Below are positions 45,946 to 59,348 of a DNA stretch of 64,000 nucleotides, piece after piece. The notes below the pieces were generated by a model, which ran no database searches, was not told where the DNA came from, and worked only from the letters and a program-made list of their open reading frames with translations. Position 1 is the first letter of the stretch. Every line of letters starts with the position of its first letter. The DNA is from Rhabdornis inornatus. Its lineage: Eukaryota > Chordata > Aves > Passeriformes > Rhabdornithidae. The translations under genes and the position numbers were made by a program. The DNA is taken from assembly GCA_013397075.1 (NCBI GenBank), contig VWZS01000906.1:248001-312000 (forward strand). Reading direction: 5' to 3'.

Positions 45946-48900
45946 CTGGGGGTAGGGAGTCACTAAGGGACCTCTGCTCTCCCCATCCTCTCTCCTGCTA
46001 GTCATGTGTCTACTGGTAATTCATGGTGTCCAAAGTAGCTGTGGAGGTTGGAGGTTTGCCTTTTGGGTGTGTTTTCTTTCCTTTTAGTCCAGTCTGCAGT
46101 GCACAGTGTACCAGACTATTGATTTAGGGGATTGAAAAAACCCAAACCAAACCTGGTGCTTAGGACAGAGCACCATGGGGACACTGTGAACATGGACCCC
46201 TGGTAGCCTCCAAAATAATTTTTCAGTTTATAGCAAAGGCCCTGGGAAGCTGGCAATGCTCTTCACCAGCTTTACAGGGGAAAAACCCCAAGCTGGAGTC
46301 CTCAGGCTTCAGTTCACACCACTGCACACAGTCTCCTGCCAGAGCATGTGGGTGGCCCGTGGATGGTTTCAAACAGAGGTGAGCCAGTTTCCAGGCTCAT
46401 TCCCAGAGGTCCAGGGTGAGGACTCAGTCCTGGCAGCCTCCTGCAGCATCGACCAGACTGGAAACTTGGCCACCACTGCAGCTGCTACCATGATTTCAGC
46501 TCCTGATGAAAACTGGCGATGGTGCAACTGTGCCTGCAAATCCTCTTGACCTGTGAGGATGTACAGGATGTCCAAACGTGCCAGAATGACTCTCATTGTA
46601 CCCCAGGTACATGTGAACCCAAAGTCCAGCCTGTCACCAGTTCCACACAGATCTAGCAGGGGGAGGCAAGAAATCTCTCATACAGCTGCAGTGATTTCTC
46701 CTGATGGAAAAACCCATGGAGGAAAGGCTCCAGGCACCTGTCTAAATGTCTGCTCTACCTCTGCCTTTCTCCAAACACCATGACTCGTGAAGGGATAGGA
46801 GTGGGTACCAGCACCACAGGGCCTCTAAACTCTCAGCAAGGTGCTGAGCTAACTGCATCCCAGCCACTTAAATAAGACTCCCACATTCATTAGCTTTTGT
46901 AACCCAGGTGGGCAAGGACAGAGGTCTGGGAGCTGCAATGTGAGGGACAGGGTCAGGGTGAGGTGGCTGTGGAGAAGGTGCTGCAAGTCAGAGCCCTTGT
47001 GCTCGGATCAGGAGCTTCTTGGGGCAGAGCTGTCTCATGCAGCACTGTGAGAGACTCTGCTCTGGGATGAGTTCTGCCACAGAGCAAATGCAAATGCAGT
47101 CCTGGACCGTGGTGGCTCTGTTAATATTAATGCTGGCAGCGTTCCTGCTAAAAGCAGCAGTGCTGCTGCCTGCCTCCTCCCGCGCCCACCCGTAGCAGGT
47201 TTCTGATTCCAAGAACTGACAGCTTTTAGTGTAAATTTTGAGGCTTTAAGCTTTCCAATTATGCCTGCACCACACTTTCAAGTCTTCCCCAGCAACTGTC
47301 AGGTTCACAGGTTTTCAAAGGGGAAGGTGGGGATTTGTGCAATCCCAGGAACAGGGGCAAAGCCCCGGGGGTGGTGTGACTCAGCCAGGAGCACTGGCAA
47401 GGTGACACTGCACTGCCCTGCATCCTGATGGCAAAGGTGGCTGTCCTGGCAGGGGAAGGAGCTGCCCCACAGCCTTCAGATCCCCAAACTGATCTCCTCT
47501 GCAAGACTATTCTCCTTGCATGACTTCATGGCCTCAACCACAAATTCTTCATGCAAAGTGGAAGCTGCATCTCTTACCTGGGGTGCAAGCAAAATGATTT
47601 CCAAGCTATGGTCCTTCATCCCAAGGCCATCCTGAGACACACATCAGCATGGAGCCTGGTCTGGACTTCATTTGAAAGGTAAAGAGCCACCCCAAGTAAT
47701 AAATATTGCAGAGGCTCTCTGATGAAACCAATCCGTGGTTTGGTCCAAGCCAGAAACACACAGGTTTTAAAAAATACATGGTAAAGAGACTGTTAATTGC
47801 CTCTCCTGAGGGGGTTCAGGGATGGTCCTGCTCAGATGGAATAAATCCACAACCACTGTTTGTAAAATCTTGTAGGAGAAACAGTGCACACATCCCTTGT
47901 TACTCATTGCTTTCTTGAAGGTACCAGCCACACCAAAACAAGGAAACCCATGCCCAGAGTGATCCAATAAGATAATTTGCACACTCAAAGTGCACACATG
48001 CCATGGCCTTGAGAGGTCAACCACTTTGAGATACTTCTTACCACTGGCTGGGAGGGAATAGGAAAGTCCAAAGAGTTTCCCAGCTTCTTAAGCAATAAGA
48101 TTCCTTCCCTTCCAAGCTCCCTGCTTTCCCAAGGCCAAAGAAACAATAATGAGCTGATTTTAATGTTGGCCTCAAACACACCCCTATCAATGGGTACTAT
48201 TAGGTAAATCTCTGCTGCCAACCCATCTGTCTCCCAAAACACATCCCTGGAGCTTGCAGACCTGAGGAACAATGCTCACCTTCCCACCACTTCCTTCACC
48301 CTCCTGTCAGTGTAAGGACAATAGTCTGGGGACGATGGGGACAAGGACAGAAGAGCTCTTGCCCTGAAAAGCAAAAAGTCAACAGTGGAGAGCTCTGGGG
48401 CTGGTGCCACTGGCAGCCACATGCACAAAAAGCACTGAGCTGGAAAAGGGCAAATTTTGAGCTCAAACTGTCAAAACTGAGCACCACAAGTGAGCTCAGC
48501 TTCACGCAGAAAGCATGAAGATGTTTATTAGTGTTTCAACCCAGACTTGTTGTTTTTTGCCCTGTTTCTTTATTCTGTGCCAGAACCAATCTATACACCC
48601 ATCTAGATCTGCTGAGTCTTATTATTTTGCAGGACAAATTCTTTTCTTCCTCACAGTTTGTGGGCATAAAGAGACTCCAGATGTGTTTTGTCCAGTCTAC
48701 CTCATTCTTCTTATCAAGTCTCACACAGAAATCAGTGCATTTTTTCCAGTGGTGTGTAATTCCATCATCATCCCCAGTAGAGGATGTGAAATGCTTTGGG
48801 TTGAAAATGTTTCTCACATCTTTATGTCCCACTAAGAGCTGGGCCATACCTGTAAAACCTCTGCTGAGAAGTGCCTCAAATTTTGCTTTCTGTGGAAGTA

Positions 48901-49560
48901 ATGGAGGAGGACAGCAAGGATGTGCAGCATTAAGTTTAGGTTATGGAAGGCTCCCATGTGGGAATAGACTGAATGGCTTTGAATTCTTCCTCTGAAAGGA
49001 AAGAATTCTCGGAGGATATGATATTAGAGGTTGTAAAACCATGAATAATAAGGGAAATATTAATATTAAACAGTTGTTCATTATTTCCCATGCCAGAGGA
49101 CCCAAGAGCATGCTGAAAATTTGCAATTAAGCACACTGTAGGCACAAAAGTAAGCACATTTTCCCGGTGCACATAGCCCATCCACAGAACTCATGGCTGC
49201 AGGGTGGTGACTAGACCAAAAAGGCTGTTTGGAAATTCAGAAAAATGCTGGATATATTGACCAGTGGCTACCAAAAACCTTGGTCTGGTAGTTTCAGGAG
49301 CCCTCTGCTGCAGATGACAACAGAGGGTGTCTTTTGAGGGAGGCTGGAGGGGGGACAGGGTGGGCTCTGTGAGCATCACCACCCCGCACATCCCGTTCCT
49401 CTGGCTCCCGCAGCGCTCAGCCGTGCTGGCTGCAGCTCAGAGTGCACTTTTGCGAGGATCCCTGGAGCAGCAGAAGTTGGTACTAAAGTTCAGCTGTAAC
49501 AGGAGCTTTGTTTAGCGGTGCTGGGACCAGAAGGTCAGCAGCAGCTGCTCTGCCAGGCTT
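45946..49560. other. Long non-coding stretch
   Basis: About 3.6 kb without a recognised gene. Frames reach 154 codons (48531-48995, plus) with no domain. No transposon tail or tandem array was seen. Confidence 0.45.
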
Positions 49561-49870
49561 TAACACTTTGTTCACCTCCACGCGCTCGCCGTGCAGAGTT
49601 TCCTGTTCCCCCGGCAGCCCAAGGAAGAGCCTTCTTTTATTCTGTTAGCCCCATTAGCCATCAATTTTAGCTCTGTGACAGCACCGTGAGGCCGGCCTGC
49701 CTGCAGCTCTGCAGCTCTGTAGCTCTGTAACACAGTAGCCAGCAGCAGTTTTTTCGCTGCTTTTTCTCAAGCAGCCACCAGGAAATTTCGCAGCTTGTAT
49801 GTTTGCAAAGTGCTGTTCAAACGGTGGAGCTTCTCCAGAGCCACGGGGCCGCACCACTGTCAGGATGTTT
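49561..49870. promoter_or_regulatory. CpG-enriched candidate regulatory patch
   Basis: CpGs are more frequent here than in the surroundings (CACGCGCTCGCCGTG near 49580, CCCGG, GAGGCCGGCC, TTTCGCTGC). They flank a TTAGCCCCATTAGCCATCAA motif with two TTAGC/ATTAGCC words. A CAGCTCTG-type 9-base word is repeated about three times at 49703-49729. It may be a regulatory element. No open frame supports a coding exon. Confidence 0.17.
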
Positions 49871-50904
49871 AAATCAGGATAAACCAGAAGTGCTCGAATG
49901 AAGTCCCACTTTGCAGGAGACCAGTGATGCAGAGGGCTCAGCTGCTATTTCCCAGTGCAGATCCCACCCAGTTTGAATTTTCCTGAGTGTCTGCAGGGAT
50001 GGGGAGTGCACACGTTAACTAGCAGAAGCCAGGGACAGTTCAGAGGTGACTCTAAGCAAGCACAGGAATCTCTAAGAGGCCATGATGTGGAGTGACTGGA
50101 GTGCACAATGGATATCCAGGAGTCCTGTGGCTGCCAGACCCTATTCTGCACCCTGGCACTATCCTGGTTGCACCAGACAGCACAGTGGGCACGAGACACT
50201 TTTTCAGCTCATCTATCCTTCTGAGCTGTACTTGTCCTTCCTAAAGGTCAGCCATATTACTGATGCCTGTTGGGGATGTCTGCAGCCTGGGATACACCCC
50301 CAAACTGTTCCTGGGAACCAGTGAAATGTCAGTAGGACCATGGCAAGGACCATCTAACAGCAGGGACACTCCTGTGCTTCTGTGGGAGCCCATGCTCAGG
50401 ACCTGCATCATTTACCAGTCAAGAAGGAGCCAATGCACCCACCTACCCTGGCTGCTCTCAGCCCTAAAGATCTCCCCCCAGAGCACCAGCATTTGCATTT
50501 TCTGCAGCTCCTGAGCAGCCAGCCTGGCCATGAGCTGCACCAGACCAGCCAAAGCTTTGGCTCAGCCCCCACAGCCCTGCTCCCAGCTCTGGCAGCACGC
50601 CACGTCCTGTACACACCGCCAAGGCATCTCAGAGGAGATAAAACTGCAGCTTCCCAAGCACTCACCCACCCTGCCAGGCCCAGAGCCACGTGTCTCCCCG
50701 CTGAGCTGCTCTCTGGGTCAGCTCCTCTCATATCACAGCTCTTCAGCAGCCCCTGCCTGGCCATTCAGCTACAGTCCCTGGAGTTGTGGCTTTAAATTAT
50801 ACCGCTGTGTAATGCTGATAGCCTTTGCTTCCCCAGCCTCCTGGCTGAACAGTCATGACACTTTGACCAGGAACCTCAAGGAATTCCAATTTACTTAGAA
50901 ATTA

Positions 50905-50923
50905 CCCCCCCCCGCCCCCCCCC
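50905..50923. repeat. C9-G-C9 tract
   Basis: Nine C, one G, nine C. The minus strand has two G9 runs separated by one C, enough for a G-quadruplex, and the plus strand could form an i-motif. Homopolymer lengths may be affected by sequencing error. Confidence 0.9.
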
Positions 50924-51342
50924 GTTCACCAGTGTTTGCTGGTGTGAAGCTTCTCTGTAGTTTTGCCATTTAGTGCAAGACTGAATCAGTGCATTTAGAC
51001 AAGAGTGTCATAATGCTGGCCATGTCACACACAGGGCTTCTCGTGTCACAACCTGGCAGCACTCACTGTCATCTCGTGATGCAGCTCCTGGACAACTGTG
51101 CTTTTTCATAAAATGCTGCAGGACTCTTTGTGCCCACTCAGAAATGGTTTGGAGGACTTGGACAGCTCTGAATCACCAGCAGATGCTGCTTGGCAACATT
51201 CCACAGGGTCTTGTGGAGTATATGCCATGCTCAGCTGGTCACTGTGTGGAGGCTGCTTCCCCAGGTCACCAGTCTTTGTGCTTGTAATCACATGAGGAAA
51301 AGGTTTTCATGCACGAGGATGCTTCAGCACTTTCATTTCTGT

Positions 51343-51552
51343 CTAGATTTCTACCATGAGACTTTATCAGGCCATCAGACTTCCATGCCACCAGTGTATT
51401 AGAAAAGAGAGGTACAGGAGAGTTTGTCCAAGGGAACAGCCCCAAATTAGCACTGCTGCCAGTCTGGAGGAGTTCAAGCAGCGTGGTACAGCCACAGCCA
51501 TGAGGTCCATGTGCACCTACATCCCAGAAAATCTCCATCTGCCCACAGATGA
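51343..51552 (+). other. Weak candidate internal exon
   Basis: A pyrimidine run ending TTTCTGTCTAG (AG at 51344-51345) is followed by a frame open for about 69 codons. It contains a CHQC motif, basic residues and a hydrophilic tail, and ends at a consensus donor, TGTAAGTAAA (GT near 51554). Complexity is normal and both splice sites are good, which is better than other frames in this window. I do not recognise the protein, and no neighbouring exon in the same style was found. Chance remains the likelier explanation. Confidence 0.12.
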
Positions 51553-54352
51553 ATGTAAGTAAAAGCCTTTTACAGTCAGGTGGAAGCTGAAGGCATGGAG
51601 GGGAAGTGGGATCATGTGAAGTGTGATGAAGACATGTCCTCCATCAGCTCCACCATGAGTCGCTGTGGCAGTAGGAATTCCAGCTCTGACACTTCACAAC
51701 ACACCAGACCAAACTCTCCATGGAAGTGAGCAGCATTCAGCTGCACCAGAGTTATGTTGGGGGCCAGTTTTGATGGGTCATCCATGGAGGGCAGCAGCAG
51801 AAGGCAGATGTTCTTGTCTGATTTGAACCAGATCAAGCAGAGCTGGCAATCCCTGACGTGTAATTGAGGGCCAAGCCAAGAAACCTGATCGGTGCTGGGG
51901 CCTCCAGCTGCTCTTGCACTACATCATAAAACCTGCTCCATACACCTGCTCGTATAACCTGATTCCAGGGGGGGAACAGCTCCCTGACCATCCCCAGAGA
52001 TCAGCTTTGGCCTGACAAATGAAGCTGGCCAGCCCCTGGTGTTGTAGCTAATATAGTCAACATTGGCTTCCCACTGCTCGGGGTTTGTTAGCACGCTTCT
52101 AGCTTTTACAGGATGAGTTTGGGGCCTTGGAACTGTCTTCTCCTTCACTGTTCGGTGGTCAGTAAATCCACAGAGAGATGCAAGCCACGAGAAGCTGCAG
52201 ACACAACTTTCTGCATGGGCACTCAAGACTGGCTCTTGTAACACTGTAAGTTGGGATGGGAATGCAGCCAGGGCTGAATGCAAGGATCTTTCTCTCACTG
52301 TCCTCTAGAAACAGACAAGGAGGCACAAATACCATCTGCAAATGCAAGAGTGACTTTTCAAGAAAATTTCAGGGACAATATTTCTCTAGACCCAAGCAAA
52401 GGTCCCCTACATCACTAAATAGCCCTTATTAATGACAGTCCCTATCAGGACAAAGCTTGTTCCCTTCTGATCCTTGGGGCAAGCAGCAAAAGACTCAGGA
52501 CCAAATGGAGGTAGGTTTCTATCCCACTCTCCTCTTTTCATTCTTCCTTTTCCCCGAAATTCACAGGAATGTTTCCACAACGCAGCAACATAAAAGGGAA
52601 TACGATACAGCAATATCCTGTGGAGAGGCAGCTGTAAGTCAATTATGAGCTACCTTTAAGCCAAGAAAAAGTCTCTGAATTTGAGAGGAGAGACACCAAT
52701 GAAGTCCTACTGGGACAGACTCTAGAAATAAAAGAAAGAACATTTTTGCACTGTTTCTTTTGAAAAATACAGAAAAGCAGCGCTGGGCAGCAATAAAGTT
52801 TTCCCTGTGATCCACCAGGGGACTCAAAGACTCCAGAGGAAATGTACCCTCCTCCAATAAATGACAAAAGACCAGCATTCCCACTTTCCGTGCTGGTTGC
52901 AGTGAAGTCAAAGCAGATGCAGTGACCCACAGTGAGTCAGGATTTGAACTGGCCACTCCATGGCCCAGACTTTTCCAAGAGCTCTAGGAAGCAGCACAAC
53001 CAAGAACCTAGAAATCAGCTCTATTCCCCAGCAGAACCTTCAGCTGGTCCATTTGTTACAGGTTCTTCTCCTGCCCCCACAACAGGCTGGATTAAATAAT
53101 ATCAAGGACATCTGCTGTCTACTGTTCTTTTTCTCTCATCCCTCCCCCAGGCAGAGACCAGCCTGGCAGGAACTCCAGCTCCCTTGCATTGTTTTGGATC
53201 TCCCTCAGGCAGAGAGGTGCAGAGGAGCCCTCCAGGTCACATCCAACAGTTCCTTTCAACAGCGTAATTGTAAATATTTGAGACAAAAGCCTTCTGGATC
53301 TACTCAAACCCGGCTTTTGCCAGTGCAGAAAGAGACACACATGCCAGTGAGTGTTTTGTTTAACTCTGTGCCCTGGCTCTTTCCTAACTCTCCAGGTACT
53401 GAGAGGGATGGGAGGTGACCTCAGGCCAAGCAAAGTCAGTCTGTGGCCTTTCCCTCTGGAGGCAGTGGGTAGGATTAAGCCTGGAGCCCCACAGTATCCG
53501 AGCATGTGGCAGGCACAATAAATGCATTTGCCTTCTTATCACCAGTTGCAATGGGCCATTTCGCTTTCCTGCCTCTGGTGCAGAGTCCAAGCCCCATTCC
53601 AGAGCTCTGAAAGAGTTCTTCACCCAAAACCTCCAAAATTCCTAAGGGGTTGGAGCCAAGAAAAAGACTCTACATCTCCCTGCCCCAAAACTAAACTGTG
53701 ACTCTTGGATTCCTGCACACCACTTGCAGATTGGAAAAAAAAATAAAATCTAAGAAGAAGATGTGGTTGCAGCTCCTTTCCAGGTAGAGGTGAGCTGTCA
53801 TGACACTGGTTTGGATAACAGGGTTGGCCTCCCTCAGCCTGGATCCAGCCTTGCACCCTCAACAGATACCATTCCTTCCAACAAGGTGAGTTAAGGCAGC
53901 TGAGGGAGGGAGGGAGTAGATCCTTGTGCATGTTCCATGTCCCTTTGACAACCAGATTCAATCCTCCCAGCAACTTCTTCCTTTGTCCTTCGCTTGGTAA
54001 GTTGTAAACCTCATACCCTGTCTGGCCCTTGTCTCTCTCACTTCCCTGTCCCTGCAGCATCAAAAGACATCCCCATAAGTGCTGGCAGTGCAGTAAGAGT
54101 GCTTCTTGTTGCAGGGCAATTGATTTCACTGTCACTGAGGCAGACAGCAGCACTGGGGACTGAAATAACTTCAAACCAGCTTAATTGATTAAGCAAAGCA
54201 GCTGAAATGGATATTAGGACCGTGTATGGGCCACAAGTATGAAAGGCAAAGAGCATGGCAAAGCACATGAATGCCAGCCTCCAGCTGTGCTGAAAGGAGA
54301 GGAATGACAGGAAAACAGGGAACGTTTTTTCCTCATTTCATTCAGTCTCAGC

Positions 54353-54655
54353 TTCACAGAACTGGAGAATAATTTGGGTTGTCAGGGACCTCTGGAGGTC
54401 TGCAGCGCAGTGCCCTGATCAAAGCAGGTCTGGGTTCAAGGTCATCTCCAGTTGTTCAGGGCCTTGCTCCACTGAGTTTTGATTCTCTCTGAAGATGCAG
54501 ACTGCTCACTCTCCCTGGGCTTCTCTTCTAGTGCTTTGTCAGTGCTCTCAAGACAAAGATGCTTCTTATGCCCAAAATGAATTTCCCCTGATGCAGCTTG
54601 TGTCCATTTCATTGTCCTTTGTTAAACGTGTCTTCTCAATATCCCTCCTTTAAAC
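54353..54655 (-). mobile_element. Old diverged CR1 LINE fragment
   Basis: The plus strand carries CACAGAACTGGAGAATAATT, TGGGTTGTCAGGGACCTCTG and GAGGTCTGCAGCGCAGTGCC, then TGATCAAAGCAGGTCTGGG- and TTGTTCAGGGCCTTGCTCC-like blocks. These resemble, with many substitutions, the complement of CR1 tails of the GGGACCTCTGGAGATCATCT class. Later blocks (TCTGAAGATGCAGACTGC, CTTGTGTCCATTTCATTGTCC) fit the same layout. Divergence is clearly higher than in the other copies, indicating an older insertion. The right boundary is approximate. Confidence 0.75.
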
Positions 54656-55131
54656 ACAGCAAAAAGCTGCCTTACCCCTTTTGCCTTCTCTTCTCCTGAG
54701 CTGAACATTCCCTTTGATCCAGAGTTAAACACTTTGACTTTTATGTGAGAAAAGCAGCAGCAATGAGTGCTGGACTTTGGTGGGATCAGTTGATATCACC
54801 TCCCCTTCCAGCTGCTCTTCATACTTTGCTTTCCAGCTGAAATTGTTCAGCAATTTGCAGTTTGAACATGTAAATGTGCTTCTGATGACCAAAAGTTACA
54901 TTTCTCATCAAACTGAATACTTACTAGAAAAAATGTACCCAAGGAAAATCACCAGAAATTGGGTTCCTTTGAAAAATTTCACCCATTCTCAGCATCCTCC
55001 CCCTCAGCTCTCTTGGGTGTTAAATATTAAAGTAAGGAGTTGCTGGCTTTGATACAGAAGTAGTAATTCTCTGCCTGAGGTATTTCCTTTCCTGGCTCTC
55101 CTCCCTTTCAACTCGGAGTGATTTAATTCTA

Positions 55132-55148
55132 TTTTTTTTTTTTTTTTT
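55132..55148. repeat. Poly-T tract (T17)
   Basis: Seventeen T followed by AAATTCTGTAG, which superficially resembles a splice acceptor. No exon-like frame follows. Confidence 0.9.
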
Positions 55149-58100
55149 AAATTCTGTAGTATTTGCCTATTTCCAACACCTCCCCCACGTGGCATGATGT
55201 CAAATCAGCAGCAGCAAGCAGACCAGCAGGAATGTGTGTTCCCATTATCTTCAGCTCTAGAATGGAAGTTGTTAAGACACAGTTGATAAAATCATCCTTC
55301 TGCAGGGCAATTGCTCAGCAGAAGTGCCTCTTGCAGGAATGTCACCCTGTGCTTCCCACAGCAAGGCAGCCAGGAGGCTCCTGCTGTTACCAGCAGATGG
55401 TTGGAGGGCCAGGCACCACAGTGCCAGGGCTTTCTGGATGGCTTCCCTGGGATGCAGGTGAGCAGAACTATTGCTGTGTGTCTGGGAAGGAAATGCAAGA
55501 CCACAGCCAAAACTGGGAAGCCCCTCAAAGTGTGTTTGGAAGGGTCACCTCTGTCAGAGTCAGCACAGTTTCCAGTTGTCCCAAGCCCTGCTCAGCTCTT
55601 GGCCTCTCTGCAATACTGAGAGGGAGTGAGGTCTGCAAGCCAGTTTGAAATTTCCCCCTTGGAATTTGTTTTTCCTGTACAAACTCCCTCTTCTTATTAC
55701 TTTTGTCCCATATCAAAGGCTCAGAGAACAGCAGTACCTTGTCTGTCTGAGAAATGAGATAGAGGCACATGTGAAACAAATGATCCCAGAATCATTTCCT
55801 TAACCCACTAACACATAAATGAAAGCACTTTAGTTTCCTCCTTTTTTTTTTTCCAAAGAAACCAAATACTTTCCTGCTCCAGCTCAACCCCAGTATTATT
55901 AACTCAGCCATCAGAAGATGACCAGACTGAGGGAATCAGATGAGAGGGAGGTGTGGGACCCCACATTTGTCACAGGCCAAAGCTTCAGCTGGCTCCAAGG
56001 AGATAAATGAGTGCAGTTCTGGGCTCTGCTCCCAGACCTGATCTCTTCCTGTCCCCAGCAACCCAAAACTTGGTGTGCAGCTCTCACCACATCAGAACAA
56101 CACTTATACCCAGTAAGGCAGAATATACACCCCTCTGCTTCAAAAACTCCAAAAAACATGCATGAAAAACTGCTTTTGGGAGGGAACTGAGCTGGTGAAG
56201 ACTCTGAACATGGTCATGGGAGGCAGGCTCCAGGAAGATGCATGAGCAACAAGGCTTCTGGTGCCCAACACCACTTCCCCTAATGCTGGGGACAATGGTG
56301 ATCTATTTTTTTCATTACAGACCTTTGCTGTGTTTTAAGCTGCTGCTAATTAGAAATGTCTGCTTCAATTGCCACTGTAACACTGATTTAGTTTCATGTA
56401 GTTTTAAGTGGACTGAAATGTTTCCATCTATAATATTGCTCTCCTGCTCGCCTGCAGACAAGAAAGACAAATGCTGATCAACCTGACAGATATGCCAGAC
56501 ACGACTAAGGTGAATTATTTTGGTCAACTAACATTTATCAGGCAGTCATTGCATATTCCCATATTCCTGGAGTGTAGCTTTCCTGGACTACAAAAAGAGA
56601 GTGCATGTCTTTAATACAGAAACCTGAAATACATTTCTTGCCATAGAGATTGTTAAAGGCCTTTGCAAAACAAAGATTTATATCTTCAAAAAGCCCTGTT
56701 GCCACATATTTTGTAGCAAAGTCTCACTGTGCAACCTGGCAGTGGAGAGTCATCTGTATTTTCAGTCAACTTCATCAGCTTCTTCTTGATCTGAGACCCT
56801 GATCCACAAGTCACAGTCTGCCTGAGAGGTGGGCATGCAGTCCCCTCAGCAAAAATGTCCTGCATTTCCACACCCAGCTGGGCATCTTCCCTTCTTTGAT
56901 GACATAAATAACCCTGGGCAGAGTCTACCTTGCAAACAAGACCATTAAACGTAGGCAGCAATGTGCCCCTGCCTGCACATGAGCTAAATGCCCAAGTTCC
57001 CAGAATTGTGAGCAGAGATCTGGGCCTTGGTTTGGTTGTTCAGTGGACACCTGACATGTCTCGAGATTGTCACATACCTGTACACAGATGGTGGGGGCAA
57101 GCAAGGACCTTTGGGACACCTTTCTGGGGCAGAGTTGGAGCCCATACCAGGGTTCTGAGACCACCTCAAAGACACAAAGGTAGTGGGAAGGGAGTTGTGA
57201 CCCTCTCCAGGGTAGCCCCATGAGCAGAGGGAGTGATTCACGTGCTCAGCTGGTGCCTGTCCATCCTAGAGAAAGCCGATTTTCCCTCCCAGCTCCCCTG
57301 GCTCTATTGAATGACTTTTCACCAGCTACAGTGGTGGAAAGCCTAGACCTCATTTGGACACCCAGCATTAGATGCCAAATTCTTTTCGTCTTAATTTCAC
57401 CCCGAATTGTCTCTTGTGTGCACTGGACCAGGTCACATCGCCCTCAAGTGGAGAATGATCACACTGAGCGGCCCCAGCCACAGATCACCCTGAGGCTGCT
57501 TTCTTCTGAGGACACTAAAAAAAAGCAAGGATCAACCCAGTCCTCCAGGACAACGTGTGCTATGGAAAAGCTGAGTTGCAAGAAGACAAAGATTTCAAAA
57601 GACAGACCAAAAAAGCTACAATGGAGAAGGACATAATTCATGGTGCCGAGCCCTCACTATAACTCAGCCACCTCATACAGTTCCATTATGATACCATCTC
57701 ACCCAACTCAACATCACACAAAAGGTGGTAGCAAAGCCAAGACTATAATTCACCTCTCCTGGATACCCACAGTGTGCATTAATCACCAGAGAAAAGTGTT
57801 TGCTTTATGGCCTGACTCACTGTCCAACCAGCATGCTGAGTGAGGTTGGGCCCCTCTGCTGAAATATGCAGGGTCTTGTAAAAAGAAATCAAAATAGGAG
57901 ATCAAACTGAACTGATGTGAGCAGCCTGACTTCTGGCAGCTTCTTAGCACCAGGGTGCTTGGCTTTGAAACCTTGCTATTGTTCTTGGCTGGATTTTCTC
58001 CAGATTACGACAAAAACAAAAACAAACAAAATCAAAGCAGTGATGTAAGAACAAGAGCTCTTTTATATGGAAATGTACTGACGGTGCCCACTTATGTCTA

Positions 58101-59308
58101 GAGAGAAAAATCTGAACCTATAGATGAAGGAACAGCTCTTGGCAGCTTGGAGGAATGACTGGTGGTAGTGACAGGTGATTATCTCCAGTCTGGAGGCTTT
58201 GCCAGAGCACAGTACTCTGTGTGCTCTGTTTACTTGCTGGATGGGAGAAGAATGCTGGAAACAAAATGTTATGAATCCTTCACCTGGCACTGGAAGGAAC
58301 ATTCCAGCAGCAGCAGCAGCTGACCTCACAGGACACAAAGGAAATGCAAAGCTGGGATCTCTCCCAGGAAAGGGACATTCCTTCCTTACATACTGTCCTC
58401 TTTCAGCTCAGTTTCTTAATCCCTTCTTATCTCCTGGGTGGGTGGACCTATTGCTTGAGATTCTCCTCCTCCTTGTCTCTATTCTCTTCCTCGAAGTCTG
58501 TTCCTTCATTCAGTCTCCCAGTTTATCCTGTAAACTTGATCTCTAGCCTGTAGAAATGGTCAAGCTCTCCACCCAAAGTGAAGGGCACAGATCTGTTCCA
58601 GGTTTATAACAAAGTGTTCTGGTTGCTTTGGATGTACCAAGAAAATGGTTGGGGTCAAAAGAAAGTGGCTTCTGGAACAAATCTTATCCTCTTAGACTTA
58701 GAACAAGCATGCTTCCACTGCAGCATAGCCTGTGCCTAAACTTTTCCCAGATTCCCCTTCTAATCTCAGCCTGGAGCAGCATGTGTGCAGCCCATTTTAC
58801 AGCACAAGGACCTAATTACATTTTCCAGCTGTGCAGCAGACTCCCACAAAGCAAAATAAAGCCTAATAATGTACATTTCTTAGCTACCACTCTTGGCCCT
58901 CTTGGAAGCAGTCCATGACTCCCAGGCTGACAAGCGGTCTGAAGGATGCCTGCACCCTTCCACTTTTACCAGGAGAGCTTTTCCTCTTTCATCCCTGCTG
59001 TTTTTATGCATCAGATCATCCCTTTCCACCCAAGTCCACATAATACCTGCTCAGTTTGCTAATTGCCCTCTGGAAAGCACAAAAATGAGCCCATGCTCTG
59101 CTGCACCATACCAGCTTTGGCAGCAGTTGATGGGTTTTGCCCTCCCCATTGCAAGATGCCTTCCTGTTCCTCCATCTCCATCCAGAGAGCCATTCCTCTG
59201 GGAAGGCACCAACTCCTGCCAGTGTGGAGAGGACAAACAGGGAATCCAGCAAGGCACAGTTGGTCTGGGAACCAAAGCAGCTGCTCTGAGGGTGGTGGAT
59301 AGCAAGAG

Positions 59309-59348
59309 GGTCACCACAACGGTGTCACCACGACGGTGTCATCACAAC
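59309..59348 (+). repeat. Three-unit 14-base tandem repeat
   Basis: GGTGTCACCACGAC-type units occur three times in a row with one or two differences each. It is a short minisatellite, of unknown significance. Confidence 0.85.

Larger units (their letters stand above)
49871..54352. other. Long non-coding stretch
   Basis: About 4.5 kb without a firmly recognised gene. It holds a C9-G-C9 run (50905-50923) and a weak exon candidate (51343-51552). The longest frame is 184 codons on the minus strand (53620-54174); it begins with TTG and has no domain. Confidence 0.4.

Noticed and set aside
46256..46549. TGEKP-like motif, reminiscent of a C2H2 zinc-finger linker
   Set aside because: There are no Cys-Cys/His-His spacings around it, so it is a chance pentapeptide.
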